The notes under the pieces are model-generated. The model ran no database searches. It was not told the DNA's origin and saw only the letters and a program-made list of their open reading frames with translations. From Pseudomonas sp. NC02 (GTDB lineage Bacteria; Pseudomonadota; Gammaproteobacteria; Pseudomonadales; Pseudomonadaceae), in contig NZ_CP025624.1 in the NCBI RefSeq assembly GCF_002874965.1, positions 3,348,001 through 3,412,000 on the forward strand: 64,000 bases of DNA. Reading direction: 5' to 3'. How positions within the stretch are numbered: position 1 is the first letter of the stretch; every line of letters starts with the position of its first letter. Positions 27,056 to 35,582 of this stretch are shown here, piece after piece. A program made the translations under genes and the position numbers.

Positions 27056-28005
27056 CCTATGAAACCGAAAACCCCGACATCCAAGCCCTGCGCCCCCGGC
27101 TACAAGCGCCGGATGCCGGCATGCGCCGGATCGCCCTGATTGACCTGGCTGACCTGGAAGACCCCGACGGCCTGGTGTGGCTGGTGGACAGCCTGCGCCA
27201 CGACCCGGCCACCGACGTGCGTGCCCAGGCTGCCAGCCTGCTGGAGGCGTGGGAAGAAGACGCAGTGGTCGAGGCGCTGTGCCAGGCGCTGACCGACACT
27301 GAAGCGTCGGTACGTGATGCCGCCGCCCAGAGCTTGAGCGTACTCAAGTCGACGCAGGCGGGCCGGCTGTTATTGCCATGGGCCACCCACGCCGACGTCA
27401 GCGTGCGCACGGCAATCTTCCGTGCCCTGCGCGAGTTGCGCCTTGAAGCGGCGGCGCCGTCGGCAATGCTGGCGCTGAACGATACCGATGCGGGGGTGCG
27501 CCGCGAAGCGGTCGGTGTGCTCGGCTGGCTCAAGCACCTGCCGGCATTGGACGCCCTGGCGAGGTTGGCCAGCAGCGATCCGGACACCGAAGTCCGGCGT
27601 GCCGCCACTGGCGCCCTCGGCCTGGCCAGTGATGAGCGGGTACTGCCGGCGCTGTATGAAGCGTTGCAGGACGCCACCTGGCAAGTACGGGAAGAGGCCG
27701 CGACCACCTTGGGCAAAGTCGGTAGCACCCGCGCGGGCGACGCCTTGATCACGGCGCTGGCCGATGACTACTGGCAAGTCCGCCTGCGCGCTACCCGCAG
27801 CCTTGGGCGCCTGCGGTATGCACCGGCGTTGTCGGCGCTGCTCCTGACGTTGGGCCACAGCATCAGCAACCTGCGCAAGGAAGCCGCCCTGGCGCTGGGC
27901 GAGTTGGGCGACCGACAGGCCCTTGGCCCGCTGCGTGATGCGGCCGACGATGGCGACCCGGAAGTACGCAAGGCGGTGCGCATTGCCCTGGCACAACTGC
28001 AATGA
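27052..28005 (+). CDS. HEAT-repeat protein
   Basis: 317 residues from ATG 27052 (ATGA overlap with the ATPase gene; the longer open frame to 26956 lies inside that gene). It consists of about nine tandem HEAT/PBS-lyase-like helical repeats of roughly 31 residues, for example DTDAGVRREAVGVLGWLKH, DPDTEVRRAATGALGLA, DATWQVREEAATTLGKVG and DDYWQVRLRATRSLGRL. There is no signal peptide, so it should be cytoplasmic and act as a protein-binding scaffold or a helper in cofactor assembly. Strict overlap with the transporter and with the DUF971 gene shows that it is part of the same pathway. Its partner is unknown. Confidence 0.88.
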   Translation: MTYETENPDIQALRPRLQAPDAGMRRIALIDLADLEDPDGLVWLVDSLRHDPATDVRAQAASLLEAWEEDAVVEALCQALTDTEASVRDAAAQSLSVLKSTQAGRLLLPWATHADVSVRTAIFRALRELRLEAAAPSAMLALNDTDAGVRREAVGVLGWLKHLPALDALARLASSDPDTEVRRAATGALGLASDERVLPALYEALQDATWQVREEAATTLGKVGSTRAGDALITALADDYWQVRLRATRSLGRLRYAPALSALLLTLGHSISNLRKEAALALGELGDRQALGPLRDAADDGDPEVRKAVRIALAQLQ

Positions 28006-28301
28006 ACAGTGCACCGAACGGCATTGGCCGCGATGATGATGGGCGCTTGAGGCTGGAATGGCGCGACGGCGTGCAATGGATCGACCACGCTCGCCTGCGC
28101 CGTGAATGCCCGTGCTCGCAGTGCCGGGCCTTTCGGTTGAGAGGCATGCCGCCGCTGGTGTCGGACCGTGTCCGGGTGCTGGAGGTCCATCCCCAGGGGT
28201 ATGGCGTGCAGTTGATTTTCAGCGATGGGCACCAGCGGGGGATTTACCCGTGGGCTTATTTGGCACAGATGGAGCCCCAGGCCGGGGCTCCGTCGGACTA
28301 A
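28002..28301 (+). CDS. DUF971 (GBBH-like N-terminal) protein
   Basis: 99 residues. LRLEWRDGVQWIDHARLRRECPCSQCRAFR, a CPCxxC site, then DRVRVLEVHPQGYGVQLIFSDGHQRGIYPWAYLAQ, is the DUF971 domain also found at the N-terminus of gamma-butyrobetaine hydroxylases, where the cysteines bind zinc. Stand-alone DUF971 proteins are often next to Fe-S carrier (Mrp/ApbC) genes. Here it ends the flavoprotein/ABC/HEAT operon, overlapping the HEAT gene by four bases. A role in metal or Fe-S handling for the reductase pair is an inference. Confidence 0.88.
   Translation: MNSAPNGIGRDDDGRLRLEWRDGVQWIDHARLRRECPCSQCRAFRLRGMPPLVSDRVRVLEVHPQGYGVQLIFSDGHQRGIYPWAYLAQMEPQAGAPSD
28271..28291 (+). terminator. Hairpin overlapping the end of the DUF971 gene
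   Basis: GGAGCCCC-AGGCC-GGGGCTCC: perfect 8-bp GC-rich stem within the last codons, between this operon and the convergent GntP gene. No T-run follows, so the terminator call is tentative. Confidence 0.4.
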
Positions 28302-28340
28302 AACAACGCGGCGGTATAACTTCCCGTCACACGGTCCGGA

Positions 28341-29732
28341 TCAAACCAGCCCGGTGAGGTAGTACACGCCAATCACGAAAAACGCCGCCAGTACCTTGAA
28401 GATCGTCATGCCGAAAATGTCTTTATAGGCCTGGCGGTGAGTCAGGCCGGTGACCGCCAGCAAGGTGATGACCGCGCCGTTGTGGGGCAGGGTGTCCATG
28501 CCCCCGGCAGCCATGGCGGCCACACGGTGCATGACTTCCAGCGGGATATGCGCGGCGTTGGCGGAGGCGATGAAGGTGTCCGACATCGCCGCCAGGGCAA
28601 TGCTCATGCCACCCGATGACGACCCGGTAATACCCGCCAGCAAGTTAATGGTGATGGCCTGGTTGATCAGCGGATTGGGGATCACCTTGAGCGCTTCAAC
28701 CACTGCAACGAAGCCAGGCAACGCCGCAATCACTGCGCCAAACCCATATTCCGAGGCGGTATTGAGCGTAGCGAGCATGGCCCCGCCGACGGCGGTGCGG
28801 CTGCCTTCGGCGAGTTTGCTGACGAGGGTGCGCCAGGCGAATGCAAAGACCGTGACGATGCCTACCAGCAAGGCCGCCTGGACCGACCAGATGGCGATCA
28901 TCTTCGATACCTGGGTCTGGATCGGTGCCTTCAGTCCGGGCAGGTCAATTTCATAAATGCTGCCGTACCACTGTGGAATCCAGTGGGTGAAGGCCAGGTT
29001 CATCACGCCTACCAACAGCAACGGCAGCAACGCCACTAACGGGTGGGGCAGGGCGATGTCCTGGGGCGTTTCGGGCTCATTGCGCAGGTCGGTGCCATAA
29101 CCCTCGCCCGCGCGCCGGGCTTTGCGTCGCTGGCGCTCCAGGTACAGCATGCCGCCGATCAGTACGAACAACGAACCCAGGACTCCCAGCCAGGGCGCCG
29201 CCCAGGACGTGGTACCGAAAAACGTGGTGGGAATGATGTTCTGGATCTGCGGCGAACCAGGCAACGCATCCATGGTGAAGGTGAAGGCACCCAGGGCGAT
29301 CGTTGCGGGCATCAGGCGCTTGGGAATGTTGCTTTGGCGGAACATTTCCGCGGCAAACGGATACACCGCAAACACCACCACGAACAGCGAAACACCGCCG
29401 TAGGTGAGCAGCGCACAGACCAGCACAATCACCAGCATGGCCTGGCTGCTGCCGAGCACCTGGATCACGGCTTTGACAATGGAGCGGGAAAAGCCGGACA
29501 ACTCAATCAACTTTCCAAACACGGCGCCGAGCAAAAACACCGGAAAGTACAGTTTGATAAAGCCGACCATCTTGTCCATGAAAATATCAGTGAACGCCGG
29601 CGCAACGGCGCCGGGGTCAGTCAGTAGAACGGCAGCGAGTGCGGCGAGAGGCGCGAAGATAATGACGCTGTATCCCCGATATGCAGCGAGCATTAACGCG
29701 AACAACGCCAGCAAGGCGATGATGACACTCAT
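28341..29732 (-). CDS. GntP-family gluconate/organic-acid:H+ symporter
   Basis: 463 residues from ATG 29732 (AAGGA seven bases upstream; 30 upstream open codons rejected). A polytopic membrane protein with about 12 helices; YGGVSLFVVVFAVYPFAAEMFRQSNIPKRL and ITGSSSGGMSIALAAMSDTF are typical of the GntP/CitMHS group, which import hydroxy acids with protons. It is probably cotranscribed with the HisD-family dehydrogenase 120 bases upstream, and so would import that enzyme's substrate or precursor. Its leader contains a CA-rich motif of the kind bound by Hfq/Crc. Substrate unknown. Confidence 0.85.
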   Translation of the reverse strand: MSVIIALLALFALMLAAYRGYSVIIFAPLAALAAVLLTDPGAVAPAFTDIFMDKMVGFIKLYFPVFLLGAVFGKLIELSGFSRSIVKAVIQVLGSSQAMLVIVLVCALLTYGGVSLFVVVFAVYPFAAEMFRQSNIPKRLMPATIALGAFTFTMDALPGSPQIQNIIPTTFFGTTSWAAPWLGVLGSLFVLIGGMLYLERQRRKARRAGEGYGTDLRNEPETPQDIALPHPLVALLPLLLVGVMNLAFTHWIPQWYGSIYEIDLPGLKAPIQTQVSKMIAIWSVQAALLVGIVTVFAFAWRTLVSKLAEGSRTAVGGAMLATLNTASEYGFGAVIAALPGFVAVVEALKVIPNPLINQAITINLLAGITGSSSGGMSIALAAMSDTFIASANAAHIPLEVMHRVAAMAAGGMDTLPHNGAVITLLAVTGLTHRQAYKDIFGMTIFKVLAAFFVIGVYYLTGLV

Positions 29733-29797
29733 GGGATGTCCTTCGAGGCTGGGCCTTTGGCGCAGAGGGCCAGTGTTGGGCTGCGCGATGGCTATGA

Positions 29798-29810
29798 TTT
29801 TTGTTGTTGT
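29798..29810 (-). promoter_or_regulatory. CA-rich Hfq/Crc-type motif in the GntP leader
   Basis: Minus-strand ACAACAACAAAAA, 66 bases before the GntP start, fits the AAnAAnAA pattern of catabolite-repression Hfq/Crc sites in Pseudomonas. A GC-rich hairpin (GGGTCGCGC...GCGCGGCCC, about 29811-29833) immediately precedes it. Confidence 0.45.
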
Positions 29811-29852
29811 CGGGCCGCGCACGTGGCGCGACCCGTTGTAGCCAAGCTGTTT

Positions 29853-31160
29853 TTATTCTGCGATACCGGCGTAAGGGACATGCTTGTGGCCGTAGCGACG
29901 CACGCGGATGTTGGCCTGTTCGCCATGCCCGGAGAACCCTTCGAGGGCACACAGGCGTGAGCAGTATTCGCCGATGAGGGAGGAGGCTTCGTCGGTCATC
30001 ACTTTCTGGTAGGTGCAGGTCTTGATGAACTTGCCGACCCATAGCCCACCGGTGTAACGCGCGGCTTTTTTGGTGGGCAGGGTGTGGTTGGTACCAATCA
30101 CCTTGTCGCCGTAGGAGACGTTGGTGCGAGGGCCGAGGAAGAGGGCGCCGTAGTTGCGCATGTTGTCCAGGAAGAAGTCCGGGTCACGGGTCATGACTTG
30201 TACGTGTTCGAACGCCAGGTCATTGGCAATGGCGAGCATCTCCTGTTCGTCTTCAACGACGATCACTTCGCCGAAGCTTTCCCAGGCCTGGCGCGCAATC
30301 CCGGCGGTCGGCAGGATCGTCAGCAAGCGCTCGATTTCAGCCATCGTCTCGCGGGCGAGTTTTTCCGACGTGGTGAGCAGGATCGCCGGGGAATCCGGGC
30401 CGTGTTCGGCTTGACCGAGCAGGTCCGTGGCGCAGATTTCACCGTCCACGGTTTCATCGGCGATTACCAGGGTCTCGGTCGGACCGGCGAACAGGTCGAT
30501 ACCGACGCGGCCGAACAATTGACGCTTGGCTTCCGCCACAAACGCGTTGCCCGGCCCCACCAGCATGTCCACCGCAGCAATCGACTGGGTGCCCAGGGCC
30601 ATGGCGCCGATAGCCTGGATGCCGCCCAGGCAGTAGATCTCGTCGGCACCCGCCATGTGCTGTGCGGCGACAATCGCCGGTGCCGGCTTGCCATGGAACG
30701 GCGGGGCGCAAGTGATGATGCGTGGAACCCCGGCGACCTTGGCGGTGATCACCGACATGTGCGCGGAGGCCAGCAACGGATACTTGCCACCGGGTACATA
30801 GCAGCCCGCCGCGTTAACCGGAATGTGCTTGTGGCCGAGCACTACGCCCGGCAGGGTTTCGACTTCCAGGTCACGCATACTGTTGCGCTGGTGCTGGGCG
30901 AAATTGCGCACCTGGGTCTGGGCGAATTCGATGTCGGTGATGTCGCGCTTGGTCAACTGCGCCATGCAGGCATCGATCTCGGCGCTGGAGAGCCGGTAGT
31001 CATCCCGGTCCAGGTTGTCGAAGCGGATCGACAGCTCACGAATCGCGTCATCACCCCGTTCTTCGATGTCTGCCAGGGTCTTTTCGACGGTGTCACGCAC
31101 CTCACGCGCTGCTGATTTGATGACGGACGCTTCTGCGCCTTTTTTGAGCCAAATTGCCAT
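29853..31160 (-). CDS. HisD-family dehydrogenase, catabolic paralogue (possibly sulfopropanediol 3-dehydrogenase)
   Basis: 435 residues from ATG 31160; 68 further open codons upstream would cross the operator and are rejected. Histidinol-dehydrogenase fold with VPVNAAG-type segment [49 protein letters not shown] and the catalytic Glu-His in [16 protein letters not shown]. It oxidises an alcohol in two NAD-dependent steps to the acid. No his gene is nearby; instead it sits with a GntP importer and a LacI regulator, so it is probably catabolic. The start AIWLKKG resembles HpsN, the sulfopropanediol dehydrogenase, but this identification is from memory. Confidence 0.8.
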   Translation of the reverse strand: MAIWLKKGAEASVIKSAAREVRDTVEKTLADIEERGDDAIRELSIRFDNLDRDDYRLSSAEIDACMAQLTKRDITDIEFAQTQVRNFAQHQRNSMRDLEVETLPGVVLGHKHIPVNAAGCYVPGGKYPLLASAHMSVITAKVAGVPRIITCAPPFHGKPAPAIVAAQHMAGADEIYCLGGIQAIGAMALGTQSIAAVDMLVGPGNAFVAEAKRQLFGRVGIDLFAGPTETLVIADETVDGEICATDLLGQAEHGPDSPAILLTTSEKLARETMAEIERLLTILPTAGIARQAWESFGEVIVVEDEQEMLAIANDLAFEHVQVMTRDPDFFLDNMRNYGALFLGPRTNVSYGDKVIGTNHTLPTKKAARYTGGLWVGKFIKTCTYQKVMTDEASSLIGEYCSRLCALEGFSGHGEQANIRVRRYGHKHVPYAGIAE

Positions 31161-31176
31161 GGGATGAATTCCTAGC

Positions 31177-31209
31177 GTTGTTGTTTTAGATATTGCATAC
31201 GTATGCAAT
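31177..31209 (-). promoter_or_regulatory. LacI operator palindrome and CA-rich leader motif before the HisD-like gene
   Basis: ATTGCATACGTATGCAAT (31192-31209) is a perfect 18-bp palindrome of LacI-family type, with central CG, between the divergent HisD-like and LacI genes. Next to it, 31177-31188 reads TAAAACAACAAC on the minus strand, an Hfq/Crc-type motif 17 bases before the start codon. Confidence 0.7.
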
Positions 31210-31363
31210 TGAGCCGATGCTAAGCCATTCCCGGACGAGATGAAAAGGGGGAGGGCGAAAAAAGACCGAGAAATTTGCGCGAGACGGGCGAGCATGGGAC
31301 GGGCGACACACCTCGCTTTAAATGGCAGGTATGATCGGCATTTGAAATGTGGATGCAGACTCA

Positions 31364-32443
31364 ATGGCAGACTCCAACGACCCTTCCAGACACCCGATCA
31401 CTGCCCATGATGTGGCCCGGTTGGCCGGTGTCTCGCAGTCTGCGGTCTCGCGAACGTTCACCAAAGGCGCGAGTGTTTCGCCGAAGACCCGGCAGAAGGT
31501 GGAGGCGGCGGCGGCAGCATTGGGCTACCGTCCGAACCAGTGGGCGCGCTCGTTGATCAAGCGGCGCTCCAACCTGATTGGCGTGGTCGCGCCAAGTATG
31601 GAAAACCCGTTTTATTCTGCAGTGCTGGAAGCCTTGTCGGCGGCGTTCGAAGAGCTTGGCTATCGAGTACTGTTGTTCTCCACGGCCAACCACGAAGACT
31701 CTGACCCGGTGCTGGAAGAGATTCTGGGCTACCGCGTGGAGGCGCTGGTGCTGGTGTCGGCGAGCCTGTCTTCGCGGTTTGCCGAGGAGTGCAAGCAAAC
31801 CGGGTTGCCAGTGGTGCTGGTCAACCGTCGAAATGACAGCACCAGTATCTCCAGCGTGACCAGCGACAACGCCCAGGGCAGCATGGAAATTGCGCAGTTC
31901 CTGGTGGCTGGCGGGCATCGCGAGCTGGCTTATATCGCCGGCAAGGAAAGCTCCTCGACCAGTCGTGACCGGGAAATCGCCTTTGTCGACGCACTGCAAC
32001 GTCTGGGGCATCCGGTACCGCAACGCGCCGTGGGTGACTACACCTTTGAAGGCGCGATGGAGGCCGTACGCCGGCTGCTGTCGAGTGACAGTCCGCCTGA
32101 CGGGATTTTTTGTGCGAATGACATCATGGCCCTGGGCGCCATCAATGTCGCACGCGAAGAGTTCGGGCTCACACCGGGCAAAGAGATCTCGATTGTCGGG
32201 TTCGATGACATCGGCCTGGCCGCCTGGCCAGTGTTTTCGTTGACCACCTACGTTCAACCGGTGAGCGATATGGTGAGTCGTGCGGTTGGGATCATCTGCG
32301 CGCAATTGGAAAACCCCGATACGCCTGCCATTCAGGAAGTCGTAAGGGGGCGGTTGATCGTACGCAAAAGCGCGAAAGTCCCGGACAGCGGGGTAGAGCA
32401 GGGGCCCGACTGCCGGGTGTGGCAACCCCAGGAACAGGCGTGA
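31364..32443 (+). CDS. LacI-family transcriptional regulator
   Basis: 359 residues from ATG 31364 (an in-frame GTG at 31349 is an alternative). N-terminal [50 protein letters not shown], with the hinge helix after it ([13 protein letters not shown]). A periplasmic-binding-like sensor domain follows ([21 protein letters not shown]... [13 protein letters not shown]...VGFDDI). It is divergent from the HisD-like/GntP genes and almost certainly controls them through the palindrome at 31192-31209, relieved by an inducer derived from their substrate. Confidence 0.92.
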   Translation: MADSNDPSRHPITAHDVARLAGVSQSAVSRTFTKGASVSPKTRQKVEAAAAALGYRPNQWARSLIKRRSNLIGVVAPSMENPFYSAVLEALSAAFEELGYRVLLFSTANHEDSDPVLEEILGYRVEALVLVSASLSSRFAEECKQTGLPVVLVNRRNDSTSISSVTSDNAQGSMEIAQFLVAGGHRELAYIAGKESSSTSRDREIAFVDALQRLGHPVPQRAVGDYTFEGAMEAVRRLLSSDSPPDGIFCANDIMALGAINVAREEFGLTPGKEISIVGFDDIGLAAWPVFSLTTYVQPVSDMVSRAVGIICAQLENPDTPAIQEVVRGRLIVRKSAKVPDSGVEQGPDCRVWQPQEQA

Positions 32444-32483
32444 GCCATTCGGTCGAAGGCTGGCGACGACCTACCCGGCGTCG

Positions 32484-33686
32484 CTATGACCCCGCGCGGG
32501 CCAGGTGCGGTGGCAATCGGTTGAGGGTCCACCACGCAGTCAGCATCGCCGCCACCGCGCTCAGGGCGATGCCGATCAACATCGGTGCCGGGGTGTGGTC
32601 GGCAAACACACCCACCACCGCCATGCACACGGCGGCGGTGATCATTTGGATCGCGCCCAGCAACGCTGATGCAGAACCGGCCACTGCGCCATGGTCTTCC
32701 AGGGACAATACCCCGGCCGCCGGCAACAGCAGCCCGAGAAAACCGAAGCCGATAAACAGCAGCGCCATCATCAACGGCAGGCTATTGACCCACAGCGTGG
32801 TAAGTGCCAGCAAGGTCATGACGGTCGCCACGCCCGCTACCGACCAGCGAATCAACGGTGCGAGGCCGAAGCGTGCACTCAAGCGCGCGGTCAACTGGCT
32901 CAGGGCAAAAAACGACGCCGCGTTGAGGGCAAAGCACAGGCTGAATTGCGTTGGCGTGAGCCCGTAGTACTCGATGTAAACGAATGGCGCGCTGCCGATG
33001 AACACGAAGAACGTCGCAAGGCCAAAACCGCCCACTACCGACAACCCGGTAAACACCGGATCACGCAGCAACGCGCCGTAGCTGCCGAACGCATTGCCCA
33101 GGGTCTTGCCCAGGCGGCGTTCGGCGGGGTGGGTTTCCGGCAATTGCACGGCGGTCATGATCAGGCACAGCACTGCAGCCACACCCAGTACCCAAAACAC
33201 TTCGCGCCAGCTCCACACGGCAATGATCACGCTGCCGGCCAGCGGTGCGAGAATCGGTGAAATGCTCACCACCAGCATCAGCAACGCCATCAGGCGCGCG
33301 GCTTCATGGCCGGTGTACAAGTCACGCACAATCGCCCGTGGAATCACCATCCCGGCGCAGGCGCCAAAGGCCTGCAACGCCCGGAAGCCGATCAGCACCT
33401 CGATGGAGGGGGCGAGGGCGCAACCAATGCTGGCCACGATGAAAATCGCCAGGCCGGCATAGATCGGCGGCTTGCGCCCGAACACATCGCTGATCGGGCC
33501 GTAGAACAGCTGGCACACACCGATGATCATGAAGAACACCGTCAGGCTCATCTGCACCGCGGCAGGCGAGGCATGCAGGCTGGCGCCGAGTGTCGGCAAC
33601 GCCGGCAGGTAGCTGTCGATGGCAAACGGGCCGACGGCGGTGATCAACCCCAGCAGCAGGGCGAGGTGGGCGATACTTCGAGACAT
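32484..33686 (-). CDS. Bcr/CflA-type MFS drug efflux transporter
   Basis: 400 residues, 12 predicted helices. Motifs: TAVGPFAIDSYLPALP in helix 1, the MFS loop FYGPISDVFGRKPP between helices 2 and 3, and RALQAFGACAGMVIPRAIVRD of the Bcr/CflA drug:H+ antiporter group. It exports drugs or metabolites across the inner membrane. It lies downstream of, and in the same orientation as, an HxlR regulator, with a palindrome between them; regulation by that protein is plausible. There is a 40-base gap to the convergent LacI gene. Confidence 0.9.
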   Translation of the reverse strand: MSRSIAHLALLLGLITAVGPFAIDSYLPALPTLGASLHASPAAVQMSLTVFFMIIGVCQLFYGPISDVFGRKPPIYAGLAIFIVASIGCALAPSIEVLIGFRALQAFGACAGMVIPRAIVRDLYTGHEAARLMALLMLVVSISPILAPLAGSVIIAVWSWREVFWVLGVAAVLCLIMTAVQLPETHPAERRLGKTLGNAFGSYGALLRDPVFTGLSVVGGFGLATFFVFIGSAPFVYIEYYGLTPTQFSLCFALNAASFFALSQLTARLSARFGLAPLIRWSVAGVATVMTLLALTTLWVNSLPLMMALLFIGFGFLGLLLPAAGVLSLEDHGAVAGSASALLGAIQMITAAVCMAVVGVFADHTPAPMLIGIALSAVAAMLTAWWTLNRLPPHLARAGS

Positions 33687-33839
33687 GGTGGTTCCGGGCG
33701 GCGGTAAAAAAGAGGGGCCAGCTTAGTGATCGCCCTCGGCGCATACAAGCCGGTGTTTACAGACTCGCTACATAGTCACCAGCGGCAGGGTGTCGTGAAT
33801 AGGCAATGGATACGGGAGATAGACGTAAAGTATTGATTT

Positions 33840-33869
33840 AACTCAACTAAATATCCATTTAGTCGAGTT
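33840..33869. promoter_or_regulatory. Long inverted repeat between the HxlR and MFS genes
   Basis: AACTCAACTAAAT and ATTTAGTCGAGTT form 13-bp arms (one mismatch) around ATCC. It lies 15 bases after the hxlR-type gene and 153 bases before the MFS gene, with no T-run, so an operator is more likely than a terminator. Confidence 0.45.
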
Positions 33870-33884
33870 GGATATTTCGCGAAT

Positions 33885-34244
33885 TTAAGGCTGGGCGAGG
33901 GCGGTCGCTCGGCGCTCACTGATGCGTTCAACCGCCAGCATATGGTCGGTGCCCCATTGGCAAAGCGGCCCCAATGCCTGGGCCAGCGAGCGTCCGAAGG
34001 GAGTCAGGGAGTATTCGACCTTTGGCGGTATCTCCTTGTAGTCGATGCGCGCGATGATCTCATCGCGTTCCAGCTCCTTCAATTGCTGGATCAGCACCTT
34101 GTCCGTCACGCCGCCAACGGCGCGCCGCAGTTCGCCATAACGGTGAACTTCATGGGCCAGGTGGTACAGGACCAACGGTTTCCATTTCCCGCCAATCACC
34201 GCCAAGGCGGCGTCGAGCCCGCAGTTAAAGGTGCTGTTTGACAT
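33885..34244 (-). CDS. HxlR-family transcriptional regulator
   Basis: 119 residues. The single winged helix-turn-helix domain of the MarR/HxlR class begins CGLDAALAVIGGKWKPLVLYHLA, a hallmark of this family (the N-terminal Cys can be redox or aldehyde sensing), followed by VGGVTDKVLIQQLKELERDEIIARI and YSLTPFGRSLAQALGPLCQWG. It is divergent from an SDR gene (100 bases apart) and upstream of an MFS pump, so it probably controls one or both in response to an electrophile or drug. Confidence 0.9.
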   Translation of the reverse strand: MSNSTFNCGLDAALAVIGGKWKPLVLYHLAHEVHRYGELRRAVGGVTDKVLIQQLKELERDEIIARIDYKEIPPKVEYSLTPFGRSLAQALGPLCQWGTDHMLAVERISERRATALAQP

Positions 34245-34343
34245 GTTTTTGCCCTCAGGCTGAGGTACTTACCAAAAGGTGCATACTATTCAAAACAATA
34301 GCGCAGATCTACGCTTGGGCCTCAACATTTGAGGGAAACACTC

Positions 34344-35093
34344 ATGAACAGGCTCAACGGGAAAATCGCCATCGTCACCGGTGGCAACAGCGGGATCGGC
34401 TTGGCCAGCGCCATACGCTTTGCGGCCGAAGGTGCACAGGTCGTTATCGTGGGACGCCGCCAGGATGAACTGGACAAAGCCTTGGTCCTGATCGGGCATG
34501 ACGCGATCGCGATCCAGGGCGACATTTCAAACCTGCGTGATCTTGAGCGGGTATTCGCGCAGATCAAGGCTGACAAAGGTCGTGTTGATGTGTTGTTCGC
34601 CAATGCGGGCCTTGGGGATCTGGAGCCCATTGGTGCGATCACGGAGGAATCGTTTGATCGCACCTTTGGCGTGAACGTGAAAGGCACGTTGTTCACCGTA
34701 CAGAACGCGTTGCCATTGATGAGCGCCGGTGGCTCGATTGTGCTGACAGGTTCGACGACGGCCTCGATGGGCACCGCAGCGTTCAGCGTCTACAGCGCGT
34801 CGAAAGGCGCACTGCGAAACTTCGCAAGAAGCTGGGCGCTGGATCTGCAAGGCACAGGTATTCGCGTGAACGTGCTTTCACCTGGGCCGACAACGACACC
34901 AGGTTTGGACAGAGCGCTATCAGGTACCGGCCAGAAGGATGCGATTGTCGATTCGATGGTTACGCGTGTACCGCTGGGTCGTATGGGGCAGCCAGATGAA
35001 GTGGCGAATGCGGCATTGTTCCTGGCATCGGATGAGAGCAGCTTCATGACGGGCAGCGAGATGTTCGTGGATGGCGGTTTCGCTCAGGTGTGA
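34344..35093 (+). CDS. Short-chain dehydrogenase/reductase, classical
   Basis: 249 residues from ATG 34344 (GAGGG eight bases upstream). NAD(P) motif VTGGNSGIGLASAI, FANAGLGDLEPIG (NAG), catalytic Ser in IVLTGSTTASMGT, YSASKGALRNFARSWALDL (YxxxK), SPGPTTTPGLD and the C-terminal SSFMTGSEMFVDGGFAQV are all intact. The Arg in VGRRQDE after beta-2 suggests NADPH preference. It is divergent from the HxlR regulator, the usual arrangement for an HxlR-controlled oxidoreductase that detoxifies a carbonyl compound. Substrate unknown. Confidence 0.9.
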   Translation: MNRLNGKIAIVTGGNSGIGLASAIRFAAEGAQVVIVGRRQDELDKALVLIGHDAIAIQGDISNLRDLERVFAQIKADKGRVDVLFANAGLGDLEPIGAITEESFDRTFGVNVKGTLFTVQNALPLMSAGGSIVLTGSTTASMGTAAFSVYSASKGALRNFARSWALDLQGTGIRVNVLSPGPTTTPGLDRALSGTGQKDAIVDSMVTRVPLGRMGQPDEVANAALFLASDESSFMTGSEMFVDGGFAQV

Positions 35094-35099
35094 TCCAGG

Positions 35100-35140
35100 C
35101 TCATCGACCAAATCGAGACAGGCTGGGTTTGGTCGATGAG
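35100..35140. terminator. Inverted repeat after the SDR gene
   Basis: CTCATCGACCAAA and its exact reverse complement, 13 bp, with a 15-nt loop, seven bases after the stop codon. No T-run, but the position suits a transcript end before dif. Confidence 0.5.
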
Positions 35141-35197
35141 GAGCGTGGTGCACTGGTTGAAATCTGGCTGGCACTGACCCTGATAACGGATCATATG

Positions 35198-35225
35198 ATT
35201 ACGCATAATGTATATTATGTTAAAC
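35198..35225. other. dif: Chromosome dimer-resolution site dif
   Basis: XerC-type arm ATTACGCATAA, 6-bp centre TGTATA and XerD-type arm TTATGTTAAAC. Compared with E. coli dif (arms GGTGCGCATAA and TTATGTTAAAT, centre TGTATA), 24 of 28 positions agree and the whole inner part is identical. It is the site where XerCD, activated by FtsK, resolves chromosome dimers, so the window spans the replication terminus. It lies in a non-coding stretch between the SDR gene and the first giant adhesin. The flip in KOPS-like octamer direction around it supports the call. Confidence 0.92.
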
Positions 35226-35355
35226 GACAGGTCATGTCATAGATGTTCATGAGCTACCTAAGGCGCTGATTCGACAAACCCACTTCTGGTGTCCATTCTC
35301 TCAACGGGCCATGTCCTTCATGTTCATGGCAAGTTATTCAATGAGGTGGCTGCCG

Positions 35356-35544
35356 ATGAAGCTGATTCAGTGCCGTTTCTCTTCTGGTCAGCGTGTACCG
35401 ATGCTCGTGCAAGCTGGTAATGCGGCTCCGTTGCCCAAACTCGTTCCGTTCATCTACGTCCAACTCAAACTCAGGCACCGCGCTTACAATACGGCTGCAG
35501 CGCATCTGCGAGCGATCCAGGCTTTCTATAGCTGTAGCTACTGA
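35356..35544 (+). pseudogene. N-terminal remnant of a tyrosine integrase beside dif
   Basis: About 62 residues beginning MKLIQCRFSSGQRVPMLVQAG and containing YVQLKLRHRAYNTAAAHLRAIQAFY, which looks like the N-terminal core-binding (SAM-like) domain of Pseudomonas site-specific integrases. It then ends at a TGA with no catalytic domain. It begins 131 bases from dif. It is probably the scar of an element once integrated near the terminus. Similarity is judged by eye, so this is tentative. Confidence 0.4.
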
Positions 35545-35582
35545 CTGGAAGCTACCGCTGTGCCCTATCGGCAGCTAGTGCA

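Noticed and set aside
29853..31160. Biosynthetic histidinol dehydrogenase
   Set aside because: No other his genes nearby; association with a LacI regulator and GntP importer points to catabolism.
35311..35355. Extension of the integrase-like frame upstream to include MSFMFMASYS
   Set aside because: The resemblance to integrases begins at MKLIQ (35356), and no ribosome site supports the longer start.
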